From assembly GCF_947179115.1 (NCBI RefSeq), contig NZ_CAMXCI010000005.1, positions 1 through 64,000 on the forward strand: 64,000 nt of DNA. Direction: 5' to 3'. The notes under the pieces were generated by a model. The model worked only from the letters and a program-made list of their open reading frames with translations, was not told where the DNA came from and did not search any database. This DNA is from Commensalibacter papalotli (lineage in GTDB: Bacteria > Pseudomonadota > Alphaproteobacteria > Acetobacterales > Acetobacteraceae). A program made the translations under genes and the position numbers. Shown here in pieces: positions 36,546-46,043 of the stretch (position 1 is the first letter of the stretch; each line of letters begins with the position of its first letter).

Positions 36546-37913
36546 TTATGCAGTATGTGTTGGTGTATTAATAAGCACGAATCGATCTGCATTTAAATCA
36601 GATACAGCTACATTTTCAACAGTAATATTACGTCCTTCAATATTTAGAACCGCATTACCACTTGTGTCATTTTGAGAATTTTTCAATAGCTGTGCAAGGC
36701 TGTTATCATCTAGACCAAAGTTAAGCAAACCAATTTTATTTTGGCTACTATTAGCAAAATCGGTGATTACTGTATTTCCGCCTTGACCAGTTTCTTTAGT
36801 GAACAAGAATAAATTATCACCAGCACCACCACTAAATGTTGAGTTACCAGTTCCTGCAACTAAAGTATCATTAGCAGAGCCACCTGATGCAACAAAATTA
36901 CTTTGTGCTCCAGACACTGTATTCGCATAGATTTGAATTGCTGCTGTCGAACCTGATGCATTTAATGTTTCATTACCAATATTCGCTACAAACAAACCAG
37001 AGTCACTGCCGCCTGCATTTACTGTATAATTAGAATCTGATGCACCAAAACCTACAAACTGTCCGTTCACAGTAACATTAGTATTTCCATTAGCGTTAAA
37101 CAAACCTAGTTTGTTATTAACATTAAATGTATTATCACCACCATGAATTACCTTTAGTGAATTCACATTTGCTGATGCACTCACTGTGTTTTGATTACCT
37201 GCTAAGAATTCATTTTTGTCACCATCGGTATAAGTAACAGTAGTAGATGAACCGCCAGTAACTGTACTGTTTTTACCAACTGATATAGTATTTTTTTCAC
37301 CTGTGCTTGCATCAGCAACTAACGCAGTACCATCAATCGACACTTGAGAGTTTGAACCTACCAACGTAACAGATTGATATCCTGTACCACCACCGGTAAT
37401 CGTATCTTGGCCTTCAGAATAAACAGAGTTATTCCCGAACCCTAGCGTAATTGTATTTTTACCAGTCCCTGTATTGATTCTATTATTACCATCCGTAGAT
37501 TTGATTGTAGAATCACCATCACCTGTAAATAAGGTCCAAGCACCTGTTTTTCCAGCACCATTAAAATCCAAGCTACCAGCAGTATTTACAATTTGTCCTG
37601 ATTCATTATTTGCATTATAAGTTGTTCCTGATTTTCTTCCAGCTAAGATATTGATAAGATTTGCTGAAAAACCAGAATTATTTAATGTAATGCCGCCAGT
37701 TGAAGTGTCTGTGTCATCTGCCACAACTAAATATTCATATGCACTTGAAGCTTGATATACACCTGCTTCTGAATAAAACCCAACAGAATCTGGGTTTTGT
37801 GCAACAGCTGTATTAATTTTTGATTGAAGCTGTAATGCTGGTGCTCTTCCTCGACCTGTTGCAGCAGCCAAAGTATAAACTTCTCCATTAGCACCTGTAA
37901 TCGTAATCGCCAT
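36546..37913 (-). CDS. RTX/beta-roll repeat protein, paralogue 2
   Basis: A 455-aa paralogue of the neighbouring protein, also without a signal peptide. The N-terminus starts AITITGANGEVYTLAA; the middle has repeated NTITLG/NNSVYS-like beta strands; the C-terminal ~170 residues (from FVGFGASDSNYTVNAGG) match paralogue 1 nearly line by line, including GGSANDTLV, GGAGDNLFLF and VITDF. The GAGGTAC element before the ATG is a good ribosome binding site. It is separated from paralogue 1 by about 200 bases with a terminator, so each is its own unit. Confidence 0.75.
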   Translation of the reverse strand: MAITITGANGEVYTLAAATGRGRAPALQLQSKINTAVAQNPDSVGFYSEAGVYQASSAYEYLVVADDTDTSTGGITLNNSGFSANLINILAGRKSGTTYNANNESGQIVNTAGSLDFNGAGKTGAWTLFTGDGDSTIKSTDGNNRINTGTGKNTITLGFGNNSVYSEGQDTITGGGTGYQSVTLVGSNSQVSIDGTALVADASTGEKNTISVGKNSTVTGGSSTTVTYTDGDKNEFLAGNQNTVSASANVNSLKVIHGGDNTFNVNNKLGLFNANGNTNVTVNGQFVGFGASDSNYTVNAGGSDSGLFVANIGNETLNASGSTAAIQIYANTVSGAQSNFVASGGSANDTLVAGTGNSTFSGGAGDNLFLFTKETGQGGNTVITDFANSSQNKIGLLNFGLDDNSLAQLLKNSQNDTSGNAVLNIEGRNITVENVAVSDLNADRFVLINTPTHTA

Positions 37914-38377
37914 TTATTTGTACCTCATAGTATTTTTTTTATTATTTAAATGTTTCCAAATATTACTCATAAATACATTACAAAAAATGCGGCGAAAATA
38001 TTCTATTGAAATACTTTGGCCCATAAAATGTAAAATATTTACAACAATACTTTTTAGCTAAGCAGAAACGTATTATATCGAAATTGTACATAACAGCAAA
38101 TGAAATAGACTTAATTTATTTAGAAACCACATTAAATTTAGTTTAAATTCGTTTTTTGTCGTCTTTTGAAGATATCTAAATTAAATAAACTAGTATAGAT
38201 TCTTTTGTTTCTACCTCTTATTAAAATCAGCCACATTCAAAAGCTTATAAATAGTAAATAAACAACATAAATAGTTTTTTATATATGTAAATGTAAATTT
38301 ATATATTAAATTCACTACCCTTCTTGCTTTTCAAGAAATAAACTGTATCACTCAAATTATAATATAACTGAACAGGA
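37914..38377. other. AT-rich divergent region
   Basis: About 460 bases between the second RTX-like gene and the large glycosyltransferase. No ORF or stem-loop stands out. It should contain both promoters; the sequence is too AT-rich for a unique -35/-10 choice. Confidence 0.4.
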
Positions 38378-38389
38378 ATGATCCTAACC

Positions 38390-41341
38390 ATGACTTACAA
38401 ACCTTCATCTTCAAGCATTATTTCATTGCAAGACATACTGAGCTACTATGATGATTGGTTTACTTTGCCTATTTTCCAACAAAACCCACTCCCACACCAA
38501 GCTTTTTTGGCATGGTTAACTAAAAATACAACACCTAAAAAAATAGCAATTTTTGATACTACAGATCGCAACACTCAAGGTAATCTTTGCACATTAATAT
38601 ATAATTTGGGCATTTCTAGTCAATGTTATGGAATTGCTGCAAATCCTAAAAGTTCCTTACCATCCGAAATACTAATTCCTCTGACCTCAGAAATACCGCT
38701 TTCTTCTTTCTCTTTGATCTATATAGATATTAGTAATCAAACGATCAAAAGTAATCCCCACTTATCGACAATCCAAACAAATGTACCTACAGATACAATA
38801 TTTATTTTCAATAATCTGTATAGCCAAAATTCAATTGCCAAAGAAAATCGCAAGCTAATTAATCAGTGGAAAGATTCTTATCCTCATTTTGAGTTGTCAC
38901 ACCAAGATGGTCTCCTTACTTTATATACAGGCATTCCGAAAAACAGCGCTCTTAATGAGCTTTTCTCTTTAAAAAATACACCAAAACTAGAACAAGTATT
39001 TAAAACACACTGTGCTTTATTGGATGATTATTGGCAGTTAAAAACACAAACAAACAATGCCCAAGAAATAAATAATAAAGAACAAATTTTAAAAGCAAAA
39101 ACAGAAACATATTTATTGCAACAAGATATTTATTATCGAGAAAAAGCTTATAAAAGTTCTTTAGAACATGTTCAGACAACAACTTCTACAAAAATAGAAA
39201 CTTTGCGTGCACAAAATCATAACCTAACGCAGCAAAACCACAGTCTGTCCCAACAAAATCATAACCTGACGCAGCAAAACCATAGTCTGTCCCAACAGTT
39301 AGAAATTTATACTAACACCTACCATCAACTTTCTATTTCACAACAGGATCATGAAAAAAATATTCTCATAAAGCATCCTCGTCATATTATTTTTATTGCA
39401 GGTGAACCCAATACTCCTGGCGTTATTTATCGATGCTATCGCAATGCCGAAGCATGTACTATAGCTGGGCATGAAGCAAAAGTAATTAATGCTGCAGATG
39501 TTTCTCCTGATGATATTCAATGGGCAGATATATTGATTTTATGGCGTGTTGAATTTAGTGGTCATATCCTTGGTATCGTAGAGCTTGCAAAAGAATATGG
39601 GACTCTAACAGCTTTCGACGCTGACGATATCGTTTTCAAACCTCATTTTGCTTATATTGAAATCATTGATGGTATTCGTACAATTGGCACGACAGAAGCC
39701 GAAACATCCCGTACCTTTGGCAATATGAAGCAAACCTTGATGCGTACAGACTTTGCCACTGCAACTACCCAAGAAATGCGCGAACATATGGCTCAAGAGC
39801 TTATGCCAAAGCATGCAGGGCCTTTAGTTTTTATTTTACCTAATATCTTTGATGATGATTGCGTGCGTATTTCTCGCTTTTTTAGCCGTATCAAAATAGC
39901 CAATAAAAATGATAATTACATCAGAATTGGCTATGCTTCTGGAACACGCACCCACCAACGCGACTTTGCTTTAGTCATACCTGCGCTATTAACAATTTTT
40001 AGAAAACGTCCAGATGTCCGTTTAGTTTTATTCAGAGAGCCTGAAAATCATCGCCCCATTCTGCATATGAATGAGTTTCCTGAACTTAATGATTTCCAAG
40101 ATCGCATTGAGTGGCGAGATACAGTTCCTTTGAAACAACTTCCTCAAGAACTAGCACGCTTTGATATTTCAATTGCGCCTTTGGAAGCAGAAAATGTTTT
40201 TTGCAATGCCAAAAGTGAGCTTAAATTCTTTGAAGCAGCCTTGGCAAATGTCTGCTCAGTTGTATCTCCTACAGGGCCTTTAACGCGTTGTATTCAACAT
40301 GGTATTACTGGTTTTTTAGCTAAAAATACTGAAGAATGGGAAACATATTTACTTACGTTAATTGATGATCCGTCACTGCGTCGCCAAGTGGCACAAAATG
40401 CATATCATGATGTTTTATGGAATTTTGGTATACAACGTCAGTCTCATCTGTGCGATACAATGATGTTAAGCTTGACTGGAGAAAAAGGTGCTGCACAAGC
40501 AATGGAGACTATCATTGCACGCAAAGACTATAAAAACCTTGGTATGCCAATTGTTCCAGAAAGCGAAATTCTTTTTGAGCATGACGCTTTGCAAGAATCC
40601 GAAGTAACGGTTGTAATTACCTCTTATAATTATAGTAACTATATTATTGAGGCTATGGAATCAGTTAGAGCACAAACATTAAAATATATAGATCTGATTG
40701 TTGTAGATGATGGCTCATCTGACGATTCTGTAGAACTCATTATTACTTGGGCCAAAGAACATAAAAACCGATTTAATCGCTTACAACTACATCGTTCTTT
40801 AAAAAATGTTGGATTAGGTGGTGCTCGTAATATCGGTATTGCTGCCAGTGAGACTTTATATTCTATGCAGCTAGATGCTGACAATCGGTTACTGCCTGAT
40901 AGTTGTGAAAAACTTTTAGCCAAGATTCAAGGGACTGCTATTGGTTATGCATATCCTCACTTGCGTCATTTTGGTGCAGGCGAAGCCATCGGTGGGCACG
41001 TACCATACCATCCACTACGTTTAACTGTAGGCAATTATATTGATGCTATGGTGATGTTGGCTAAATGGGCTTGGGCGGCAGCTGGAGGTTACTATGTCCA
41101 ACGCGATGCTATGGGCTGGGAAGATTATGACATTTGGTGTCGCCTAGCAGAATTAGGTATTCAAGGCACACAAGTCAAAGATGCAATTGCTGAATATAGG
41201 GCACATGTTGCTTCTATGACAAACACAGTAACTGAGCAAACTTATCATAAACCCAAAGTAACGTCATATCTTGCCGAGCGGCATCCTTGGGTTAAACTTG
41301 TTCTTCCAGAAGAGTCTCCTTGGGTTAATAAAAACAAATAG
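38390..41341 (+). CDS. Two-domain glycosyltransferase (GT4-like plus GT2)
   Basis: About 983 aa. Residues 1-220 resemble no family I know; then a Gln/Asn-rich coiled coil with the tandem NHNLTQQNHSLSQQ unit (about 275-310). A GT4-like domain (about 325-705) has AKSELKFFEAALANVCSVVSP, close to the motif in the 944-aa enzyme. A C-terminal GT2 domain (about 730-970) has VVITSYNYSNYI, the DDGSSDDS metal-site region and QLDADNRLL. ATG 38378 is only one base from AGGA; ATG 38390 is 12 bases from it and likelier. It is divergent from the RTX pair. Confidence 0.85.
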   Translation: MTYKPSSSSIISLQDILSYYDDWFTLPIFQQNPLPHQAFLAWLTKNTTPKKIAIFDTTDRNTQGNLCTLIYNLGISSQCYGIAANPKSSLPSEILIPLTSEIPLSSFSLIYIDISNQTIKSNPHLSTIQTNVPTDTIFIFNNLYSQNSIAKENRKLINQWKDSYPHFELSHQDGLLTLYTGIPKNSALNELFSLKNTPKLEQVFKTHCALLDDYWQLKTQTNNAQEINNKEQILKAKTETYLLQQDIYYREKAYKSSLEHVQTTTSTKIETLRAQNHNLTQQNHSLSQQNHNLTQQNHSLSQQLEIYTNTYHQLSISQQDHEKNILIKHPRHIIFIAGEPNTPGVIYRCYRNAEACTIAGHEAKVINAADVSPDDIQWADILILWRVEFSGHILGIVELAKEYGTLTAFDADDIVFKPHFAYIEIIDGIRTIGTTEAETSRTFGNMKQTLMRTDFATATTQEMREHMAQELMPKHAGPLVFILPNIFDDDCVRISRFFSRIKIANKNDNYIRIGYASGTRTHQRDFALVIPALLTIFRKRPDVRLVLFREPENHRPILHMNEFPELNDFQDRIEWRDTVPLKQLPQELARFDISIAPLEAENVFCNAKSELKFFEAALANVCSVVSPTGPLTRCIQHGITGFLAKNTEEWETYLLTLIDDPSLRRQVAQNAYHDVLWNFGIQRQSHLCDTMMLSLTGEKGAAQAMETIIARKDYKNLGMPIVPESEILFEHDALQESEVTVVITSYNYSNYIIEAMESVRAQTLKYIDLIVVDDGSSDDSVELIITWAKEHKNRFNRLQLHRSLKNVGLGGARNIGIAASETLYSMQLDADNRLLPDSCEKLLAKIQGTAIGYAYPHLRHFGAGEAIGGHVPYHPLRLTVGNYIDAMVMLAKWAWAAAGGYYVQRDAMGWEDYDIWCRLAELGIQGTQVKDAIAEYRAHVASMTNTVTEQTYHKPKVTSYLAERHPWVKLVLPEESPWVNKNK
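39212..39295 (+). repeat. 42-bp tandem duplication in a glycosyltransferase gene
   Basis: Two adjacent 42-base units (39212-39253 and 39254-39295) differ at two bases only and code NHNLTQQNHSLSQQ twice. The high identity suggests a recent slippage duplication that lengthens the coiled coil in whole heptads. Confidence 0.85.
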
Positions 41342-41349
41342 CACTTCTT

Positions 41350-41386
41350 AAAAGGTCAATACTCTTTCGTATTGATCTTTTATTTT
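41350..41386 (+). terminator. Hairpin terminator after the large glycosyltransferase
   Basis: AAAAGGTCAATAC and GTATTGATCTTTT pair over 13 bases (one G-U) with a six-base loop, followed by ATTTT. Confidence 0.85.
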
Positions 41387-41418
41387 ACAAGACAAAACCC
41401 ATATTCAAAATTACATCT

Positions 41419-41616
41419 TTGTCGGCTTTCGTATTATTTATTCCTTTATCCGCCTTTGCTGATGCACCACAATTTTCTGATTATCTAGTGCCAGAAATTT
41501 ATCAAGGGGCAAATCATCCCGCAATTGATGAGGGCCGTTTCGGTGATTTTTTTCCTGAACGTCAAAAAGCTTTAGAAAATCAAAAGGTGAACTATGCAGG
41601 ACAAACTCCTGAATAA
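41419..41616 (+). pseudogene. Truncated secreted-protein remnant
   Basis: A 65-codon frame with a signal-peptide-like start (SAFVLFIPLSAFADA). The frame continues upstream without an ATG to the terminator, so the start codon (TTG 41419) is doubtful. The mature part reads DYLVPEIYQGANHPAID and ends NQKVNYAG followed by a stop; I recall a family of secreted proteins in which an NFAGHY motif is followed by a Cys-containing domain, which would be missing here. I treat it as a broken gene, with moderate doubt. Confidence 0.4.
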
Positions 41617-41621
41617 CTCAT

Positions 41622-41852
41622 ATGCTTCACACCTTCTTCACTATCCTTTACCAAAGATTGGTAAACAAAAATGATGGCGATGGACTGAGTATTAACTATG
41701 AATGGTTATCTAAACACAGCTTAAAAATTAGTATTTTACAATTCAGCACAGGTAAAACAACCTATACGATAACCCAACATAAAAACAAAGTTGTGAATCA
41801 AATACACACTGATAAAAGAACAGAACATAATAAAATCCAAGTTTCTCCTTAA
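41622..41852 (+). CDS. Small ORF of uncertain status
   Basis: A 76-codon frame six bases after the previous remnant. It has segments such as LSINYEWLSKHSLKISILQ and GKTTYTITQHKN, compatible with a beta-rich domain, but no signal peptide and no recognisable ribosome binding site. It may be the 3' part of a decayed gene of which the previous ORF is the 5' part, after a deletion. I do not recognise it. Confidence 0.3.
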   Translation: MLHTFFTILYQRLVNKNDGDGLSINYEWLSKHSLKISILQFSTGKTTYTITQHKNKVVNQIHTDKRTEHNKIQVSP

Positions 41853-41965
41853 AATTGCCTTATTTAAAGATGTAAAATAAAAGTAACTAAATATTGCAAT
41901 AAAGCTATCAAGACGATAAGATAATAAAAATATATAATAAAAATAATATATTAAGGAGATTTTCA

Positions 41966-42661
41966 ATGAAACTAAAATATACTTTACTTGCTGCAGTTGG
42001 TTTAAGCTTTTTTACCAGTGGTGCTTTCGCACAAACACCTGTGCCTCAAACACAACCCCTTACGCCTCAACAACTTGAAGTTGCAAAAGAAAAAGCAATT
42101 GCAAGTAAGGATCTTGTAAATCAGCCGAATATGACGCCGCAACTTCTTGAAACAATGAAACAAAGAGCTGCTCAAGGGGATGTAGTAGCCCAAAGCTTAT
42201 TGGGGCAAGTCTATCAAAACGGAAAATATGGTGTAAAAAAGAATTACTTTACCGCCAGAGATTGGTATGAAAAAGCTGCTGCTCAAGGTAATGTTGCTTC
42301 TATGATTAATCTAGGCGATATGTATCAAAAAGGATTAGGCGTTCCTAAAAGCTATAGTAAAGCCAAAGAACTCTTTGAACAAGCTGCTGCTAAAGGGGAT
42401 GCCGTTGCCCAATATAACCTTGGTGTCATGTATCAAGATGGCAGAGGTGTTAAAAAAGATGGTAAAAAAGCTCTCGAATGGTACAACAAATCTGCTGCTC
42501 AAGGCTATGGTGATGCTTACAATAATACTGGTGCAATCTATGAGCATGGTATAAATGTTTCTTCAAGCAAAAAAGCTGCAGAAGAAAATTATCAAAAAGC
42601 TTGTGAAAATAACAGCAAGCAAGGCTGTATAAACTATAAAAGATTACACGATAAAAAATAA
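41966..42661 (+). CDS. Secreted Sel1-repeat protein
   Basis: A 231-aa protein with a signal peptide (hydrophobic about residues 8-21, cleavage near AFAQ). Four to five Sel1/TPR-like repeats follow: ARDWYEKAAAQGNVASMINLG, AKELFEQAAAKGDAVAQYNLG and ALEWYNKSAAQGYGDAYNN. Sel1 repeats are protein-interaction scaffolds. A strong AAGGAGA site precedes the ATG. Partner unknown. Confidence 0.88.
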   Translation: MKLKYTLLAAVGLSFFTSGAFAQTPVPQTQPLTPQQLEVAKEKAIASKDLVNQPNMTPQLLETMKQRAAQGDVVAQSLLGQVYQNGKYGVKKNYFTARDWYEKAAAQGNVASMINLGDMYQKGLGVPKSYSKAKELFEQAAAKGDAVAQYNLGVMYQDGRGVKKDGKKALEWYNKSAAQGYGDAYNNTGAIYEHGINVSSSKKAAEENYQKACENNSKQGCINYKRLHDKK

Positions 42662-42678
42662 TTAAATTAAAAATTATA

Positions 42679-42718
42679 TTGATATCTTGTAAAGCATACA
42701 CACTTTACAAGATATCAA
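42679..42718. terminator. Hairpin between converging genes
   Basis: TTGATATCTTGTAAAG and CTTTACAAGATATCAA form a perfect 16-base stem with an eight-base loop. It lies between the ends of the Sel1 gene and nadE; there is no long T-run, so it is a stem shared by both directions. Confidence 0.65.
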
Positions 42719-42726
42719 GCAGTTCC

Positions 42727-44763
42727 TTACTTCTCTGGCACATTTTCCAGCAATTCATTCACCCAAATCGTTGCATTTCCATCAGATGGCGCGCGCCAAT
42801 CTCCCCGAGGGGATAATCCTCCGCCTGCCGAGACTTTAGGAGAATTAGGCATAGCAGAGCGTTTAAATTGGCTAAAAGCAAAAAAGCGGTTCACAAAGAC
42901 TTCTAACCAATGACGTATTTCAGCAAGTGCATAGGCTTTCTTTTTCTCTTCTGGAAAACCATCTAACCAAGTGCCTTTTTGAATATCTGACCAAATAGAG
43001 TAAGATAGAAACGCAACTTTGGACGGCTTTAACCCATATCGTAAAATATAATATAAATTGAAATCTTGCAGCGCATATGGACCAATTTTTTCCTCGGTGC
43101 TTTGCAATGTTTTGTTATCCTGAGAAGGGATAAGCTCTGGTGAAATCTCGGTATCTATAATCCGTTGTAAAATTCCACCTGCTTGATCACAAAAACGCTC
43201 TGATTGAATAACCCAGCGAATAAGATGTTGAATAAGCGTTTTGGGAAGCCCCCCATTCACATTATAATGTGACATTTGATCGCCAACTCCATACGTACAC
43301 CATCCAAGTGCGAGTTCAGATAAATCACCTGTTCCAATAACAATACCATTATGATGATTAGCCAGCCTGAACAAATAATCCGTTCTAAGCCCCGCTTGTA
43401 CATTTTCAAAAGTTATATCATAAACTGCTTGTCCTTTTGCATATGGATGGTCCATATCTTTTAGCATTTGTTCGGCTGCGGGGCGAATATCCAAACATTG
43501 CCACTGAATACCCAAAGCTTCCATCAAGGCCTCAGCATTATTTTTTGTCTCTGAGCTCGTTCCAAACCCTGGCATTGTAAAACCTAGGATGGAATCTCTT
43601 CCCATCTTCAGCTCATCAACCACTTGCACAGCAACCAATAATGCTTGAGTCGAATCAAGCCCTCCAGAAATACCAATCACCAACCTTTTGGCGCCAATAG
43701 TTTGAATCCGCTGTTTTAGCGCAGATACTTGAATCATATATGCTTCATAGCAATCTTGTTCCAAACGGTGGGCATCAGAAGGCACAAAAGGAAACCGCTC
43801 TAACGGTCTTTTTAATCCTATATCTTCCAATGAGGGATTGAGCGTAAACTCTACAGTGCGATATTGATAGCGCGCAGATTCATTTTGATGGAAACTGCCC
43901 ATTTGTAAACGTTCTTGTCGTAAAATATCCAGATCTATATCAGCAACTAAACAAAGCTGCCCTTCGGGAAAACGTTCACTTTGTGCTAGCACTTGACCAT
44001 TTTCTATAATAGATAACTGCCCATCCCACGCAACATCCGTTGAGGACTCTCCTTGTCCAGCTGCGGCATATAAATATGCACAAATCCCTCGGGCTGATTG
44101 CGCTTGGCACAACAAAGTTCGTTTATCCGCCTTTCCAATCGTAATATTACTAGCTGATAAATTAGCAATGACAGTCGCCCCAGCCATGCAAGCATGACTG
44201 CTTGGAGGAACTGGCACCCATAAATCTTCGCAAATTTCTACTCCCAGAACAAAGTCTGGATAGTCTTTGGCAGTAAAAAGTAAATCTATACCAAAAGGGA
44301 CTGTTTGCCCCAACAGATTCATTTCTTCTTGACGAATATATTGACCACTAATGAATTGACGAGCCTCATAGAATTCACGATAATTTGGTAAAAAAGATTT
44401 TGGTACAATACCTAAAATCTTTCCTTTATGCATAACAATACCACAATTATATAATGCACCTTTAAAAACCAATGGTGCACCCAACACTAAAACTGGGGAT
44501 AGTTCTTTCGTATCCTGGCAAATCTTACCGAGAGTTTTGACGGTTGTTTCTAACAAAATTTGTTGTAATCTTAAATCCTCAATAGAGTATCCTGTTAGGC
44601 ATAATTCTGGAAACACACATAAACCTCCCCCTTGCTTATCTACATTGTTAGCAAGTTGGATAATTTGTTGGCTATTGGCAAAAGGATCAGCCAATTTAAC
44701 AGCAAAGTTACAAGTCGCTCCTCTTAATAAATTATGTTCATAAATAGAATAGAAATTTTTCAA
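42727..44763 (-). CDS. nadE: Glutamine-dependent NAD synthetase
   Basis: A 678-aa two-domain enzyme making NAD from deamido-NAD, ATP and Gln. The N-terminal nitrilase-type glutaminase domain has the triad Glu in FPELCLTGYS, Lys in IVPKSFLPNYREFYE and Cys in GVEICEDLWVPVPP. The C-terminal ammonia-channel synthetase has the P-loop GISGGLDSTQALL and TGDLSELALGWCTYG. This is the long, bacterial/eukaryotic-type NadE. It pairs functionally with NadD at 6.9 kb. Confidence 0.95.
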   Translation of the reverse strand: MKNFYSIYEHNLLRGATCNFAVKLADPFANSQQIIQLANNVDKQGGGLCVFPELCLTGYSIEDLRLQQILLETTVKTLGKICQDTKELSPVLVLGAPLVFKGALYNCGIVMHKGKILGIVPKSFLPNYREFYEARQFISGQYIRQEEMNLLGQTVPFGIDLLFTAKDYPDFVLGVEICEDLWVPVPPSSHACMAGATVIANLSASNITIGKADKRTLLCQAQSARGICAYLYAAAGQGESSTDVAWDGQLSIIENGQVLAQSERFPEGQLCLVADIDLDILRQERLQMGSFHQNESARYQYRTVEFTLNPSLEDIGLKRPLERFPFVPSDAHRLEQDCYEAYMIQVSALKQRIQTIGAKRLVIGISGGLDSTQALLVAVQVVDELKMGRDSILGFTMPGFGTSSETKNNAEALMEALGIQWQCLDIRPAAEQMLKDMDHPYAKGQAVYDITFENVQAGLRTDYLFRLANHHNGIVIGTGDLSELALGWCTYGVGDQMSHYNVNGGLPKTLIQHLIRWVIQSERFCDQAGGILQRIIDTEISPELIPSQDNKTLQSTEEKIGPYALQDFNLYYILRYGLKPSKVAFLSYSIWSDIQKGTWLDGFPEEKKKAYALAEIRHWLEVFVNRFFAFSQFKRSAMPNSPKVSAGGGLSPRGDWRAPSDGNATIWVNELLENVPEK

Positions 44764-44820
44764 AAGAAACGCTCCAGCAAATAATTTAAAAGGCCAAAAA
44801 ATACAACAACAATATTAAAA

Positions 44821-45342
44821 TTAGCGAAATTTACCAGAATGTTTCTTTTCTATCTCACTGCTTATTACAATCCAAAATAATAATACCAGAGAATAAAAAC
44901 CATTCATCATAGTCAAAGAAATAGGTAACCACGAAAATAAATAAGAAGGTAAATCGCAAGGTTTATGAGGACGATCAGGCATATCCATAAAACGTGTTGC
45001 TAAATCTTGAGCATGACTGGCCACAGCATAACATTCAGGTAACGGACTGGACCACCACCCCTCTTCTACACCAATATGTACAAAAGAAAGCCCAAGAGAA
45101 ACCAATAAAGTCAATACAATAATTGCCTTGACCCAAGCAACAAAACTTCCTCTTACAAGCAATAAACAAACACCTGCAGCGATTAAAACTCGATACGGCC
45201 AACGCTCTAATAAACATAAACCACAAGGTGCCATATTCCACATATTTTCGGCAACCCAAGCAAATCCTAATGCGAATATTCCAGCCAGAACGATAAAGAT
45301 TCCCGTAAGATTTTTGATATATTGTCGCTGTTGATAAGACAC
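44821..45342 (-). CDS. dsbB: Disulfide bond formation protein B
   Basis: A 173-aa inner-membrane protein with four hydrophobic helices. The quinone-linked CGLC pair (about residues 39-42) precedes ERWPYR, and the second periplasmic Cys pair lies in the loop with ECYAV and KPCDLP. DsbB reoxidises DsbA using quinone. A DsbA-like thioredoxin at 58.4 kb could be a partner. It lies 57 bases after the nadE start, divided by no clear terminator. Confidence 0.85.
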   Translation of the reverse strand: MSYQQRQYIKNLTGIFIVLAGIFALGFAWVAENMWNMAPCGLCLLERWPYRVLIAAGVCLLLVRGSFVAWVKAIIVLTLLVSLGLSFVHIGVEEGWWSSPLPECYAVASHAQDLATRFMDMPDRPHKPCDLPSYLFSWLPISLTMMNGFYSLVLLFWIVISSEIEKKHSGKFR

Positions 45343-45444
45343 GATGAGAAGCCTTCAAAACTATAAAAAATATAAGTCTTGTATTTTACTATAAAATAAT
45401 AAATCAAACACGTATTAAATGAAATATTCAATTTGTTTTATAGA

Positions 45445-45478
45445 AAAAAGCCTTGAGTATTTCTACTCAAGGCTTTTT
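45445..45478 (-). terminator. Hairpin terminator after the DUF2155 gene
   Basis: AAAAAGCCTTGAGTA and TACTCAAGGCTTTTT form a perfect 15-base stem with a TTTC loop, with A/T flanks. Confidence 0.9.
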
Positions 45479-45500
45479 AAGTTATCTATTTTTATAAATT

Positions 45501-46043
45501 CTAGTGTTGAGATTGAATAGAGCGTTCCAAAGATTGTTCTAAATCATTAGGGGAACCTTGCCCTTTTTGCTCTGTAGCAGGAACAGAAGAAGGTTTCGTT
45601 ACTATAGGATTTTTATCAATCTCACCTGTGCATCCAACAATACTCACATTATAAAGAGGATGTTCAAATACTGAAGCCCCTGGCTCTGCTACAAAGATCC
45701 AAGCTGCAAAAGGATTGGTTGGCAATTGACTGTCGGTTACCGTTACAAAAGCTGCACTGTCTGGAGAAGCAGTTATTGGACGCACAATACATTTTTTAAC
45801 AGCAACAGTTAGCGTTTTATATTGCGCAGATCCACCAACAGGAATAGTTAAGTTTGTAACGCTAGATTCTAGTTTATTTAAAATACGGATTTCTGCTTTA
45901 GGCTGACTGTACCAAGTATTATCTACATGTGTTACTGGTTGTTTATTCAGATCTGATGTATTCGCCGCTGGTGGATCTGCATACGCATTCATCTCTACCA
46001 AAAAAAACGAACACATCGATAAAGCAAGCAAAAACTTTTTCAC
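45501..46043 (-). CDS. DUF2155 domain exported protein
   Basis: A 180-aa protein with a signal peptide (about residues 1-22, ending NAYA). The DUF2155 core follows: AEIRILNKLESSVTNLTIPVGGS, VKKCIVRP, then AAWIFVAEPGASVFEHPLYNVSIVGC. The two conserved Cys could form a disulfide. Function unknown; it neighbours mlaD and NDUFA12 in many alphaproteobacteria as far as I recall. The start overlaps the end of the next gene by four bases. Confidence 0.88.
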   Translation of the reverse strand: MKKFLLALSMCSFFLVEMNAYADPPAANTSDLNKQPVTHVDNTWYSQPKAEIRILNKLESSVTNLTIPVGGSAQYKTLTVAVKKCIVRPITASPDSAAFVTVTDSQLPTNPFAAWIFVAEPGASVFEHPLYNVSIVGCTGEIDKNPIVTKPSSVPATEQKGQGSPNDLEQSLERSIQSQH

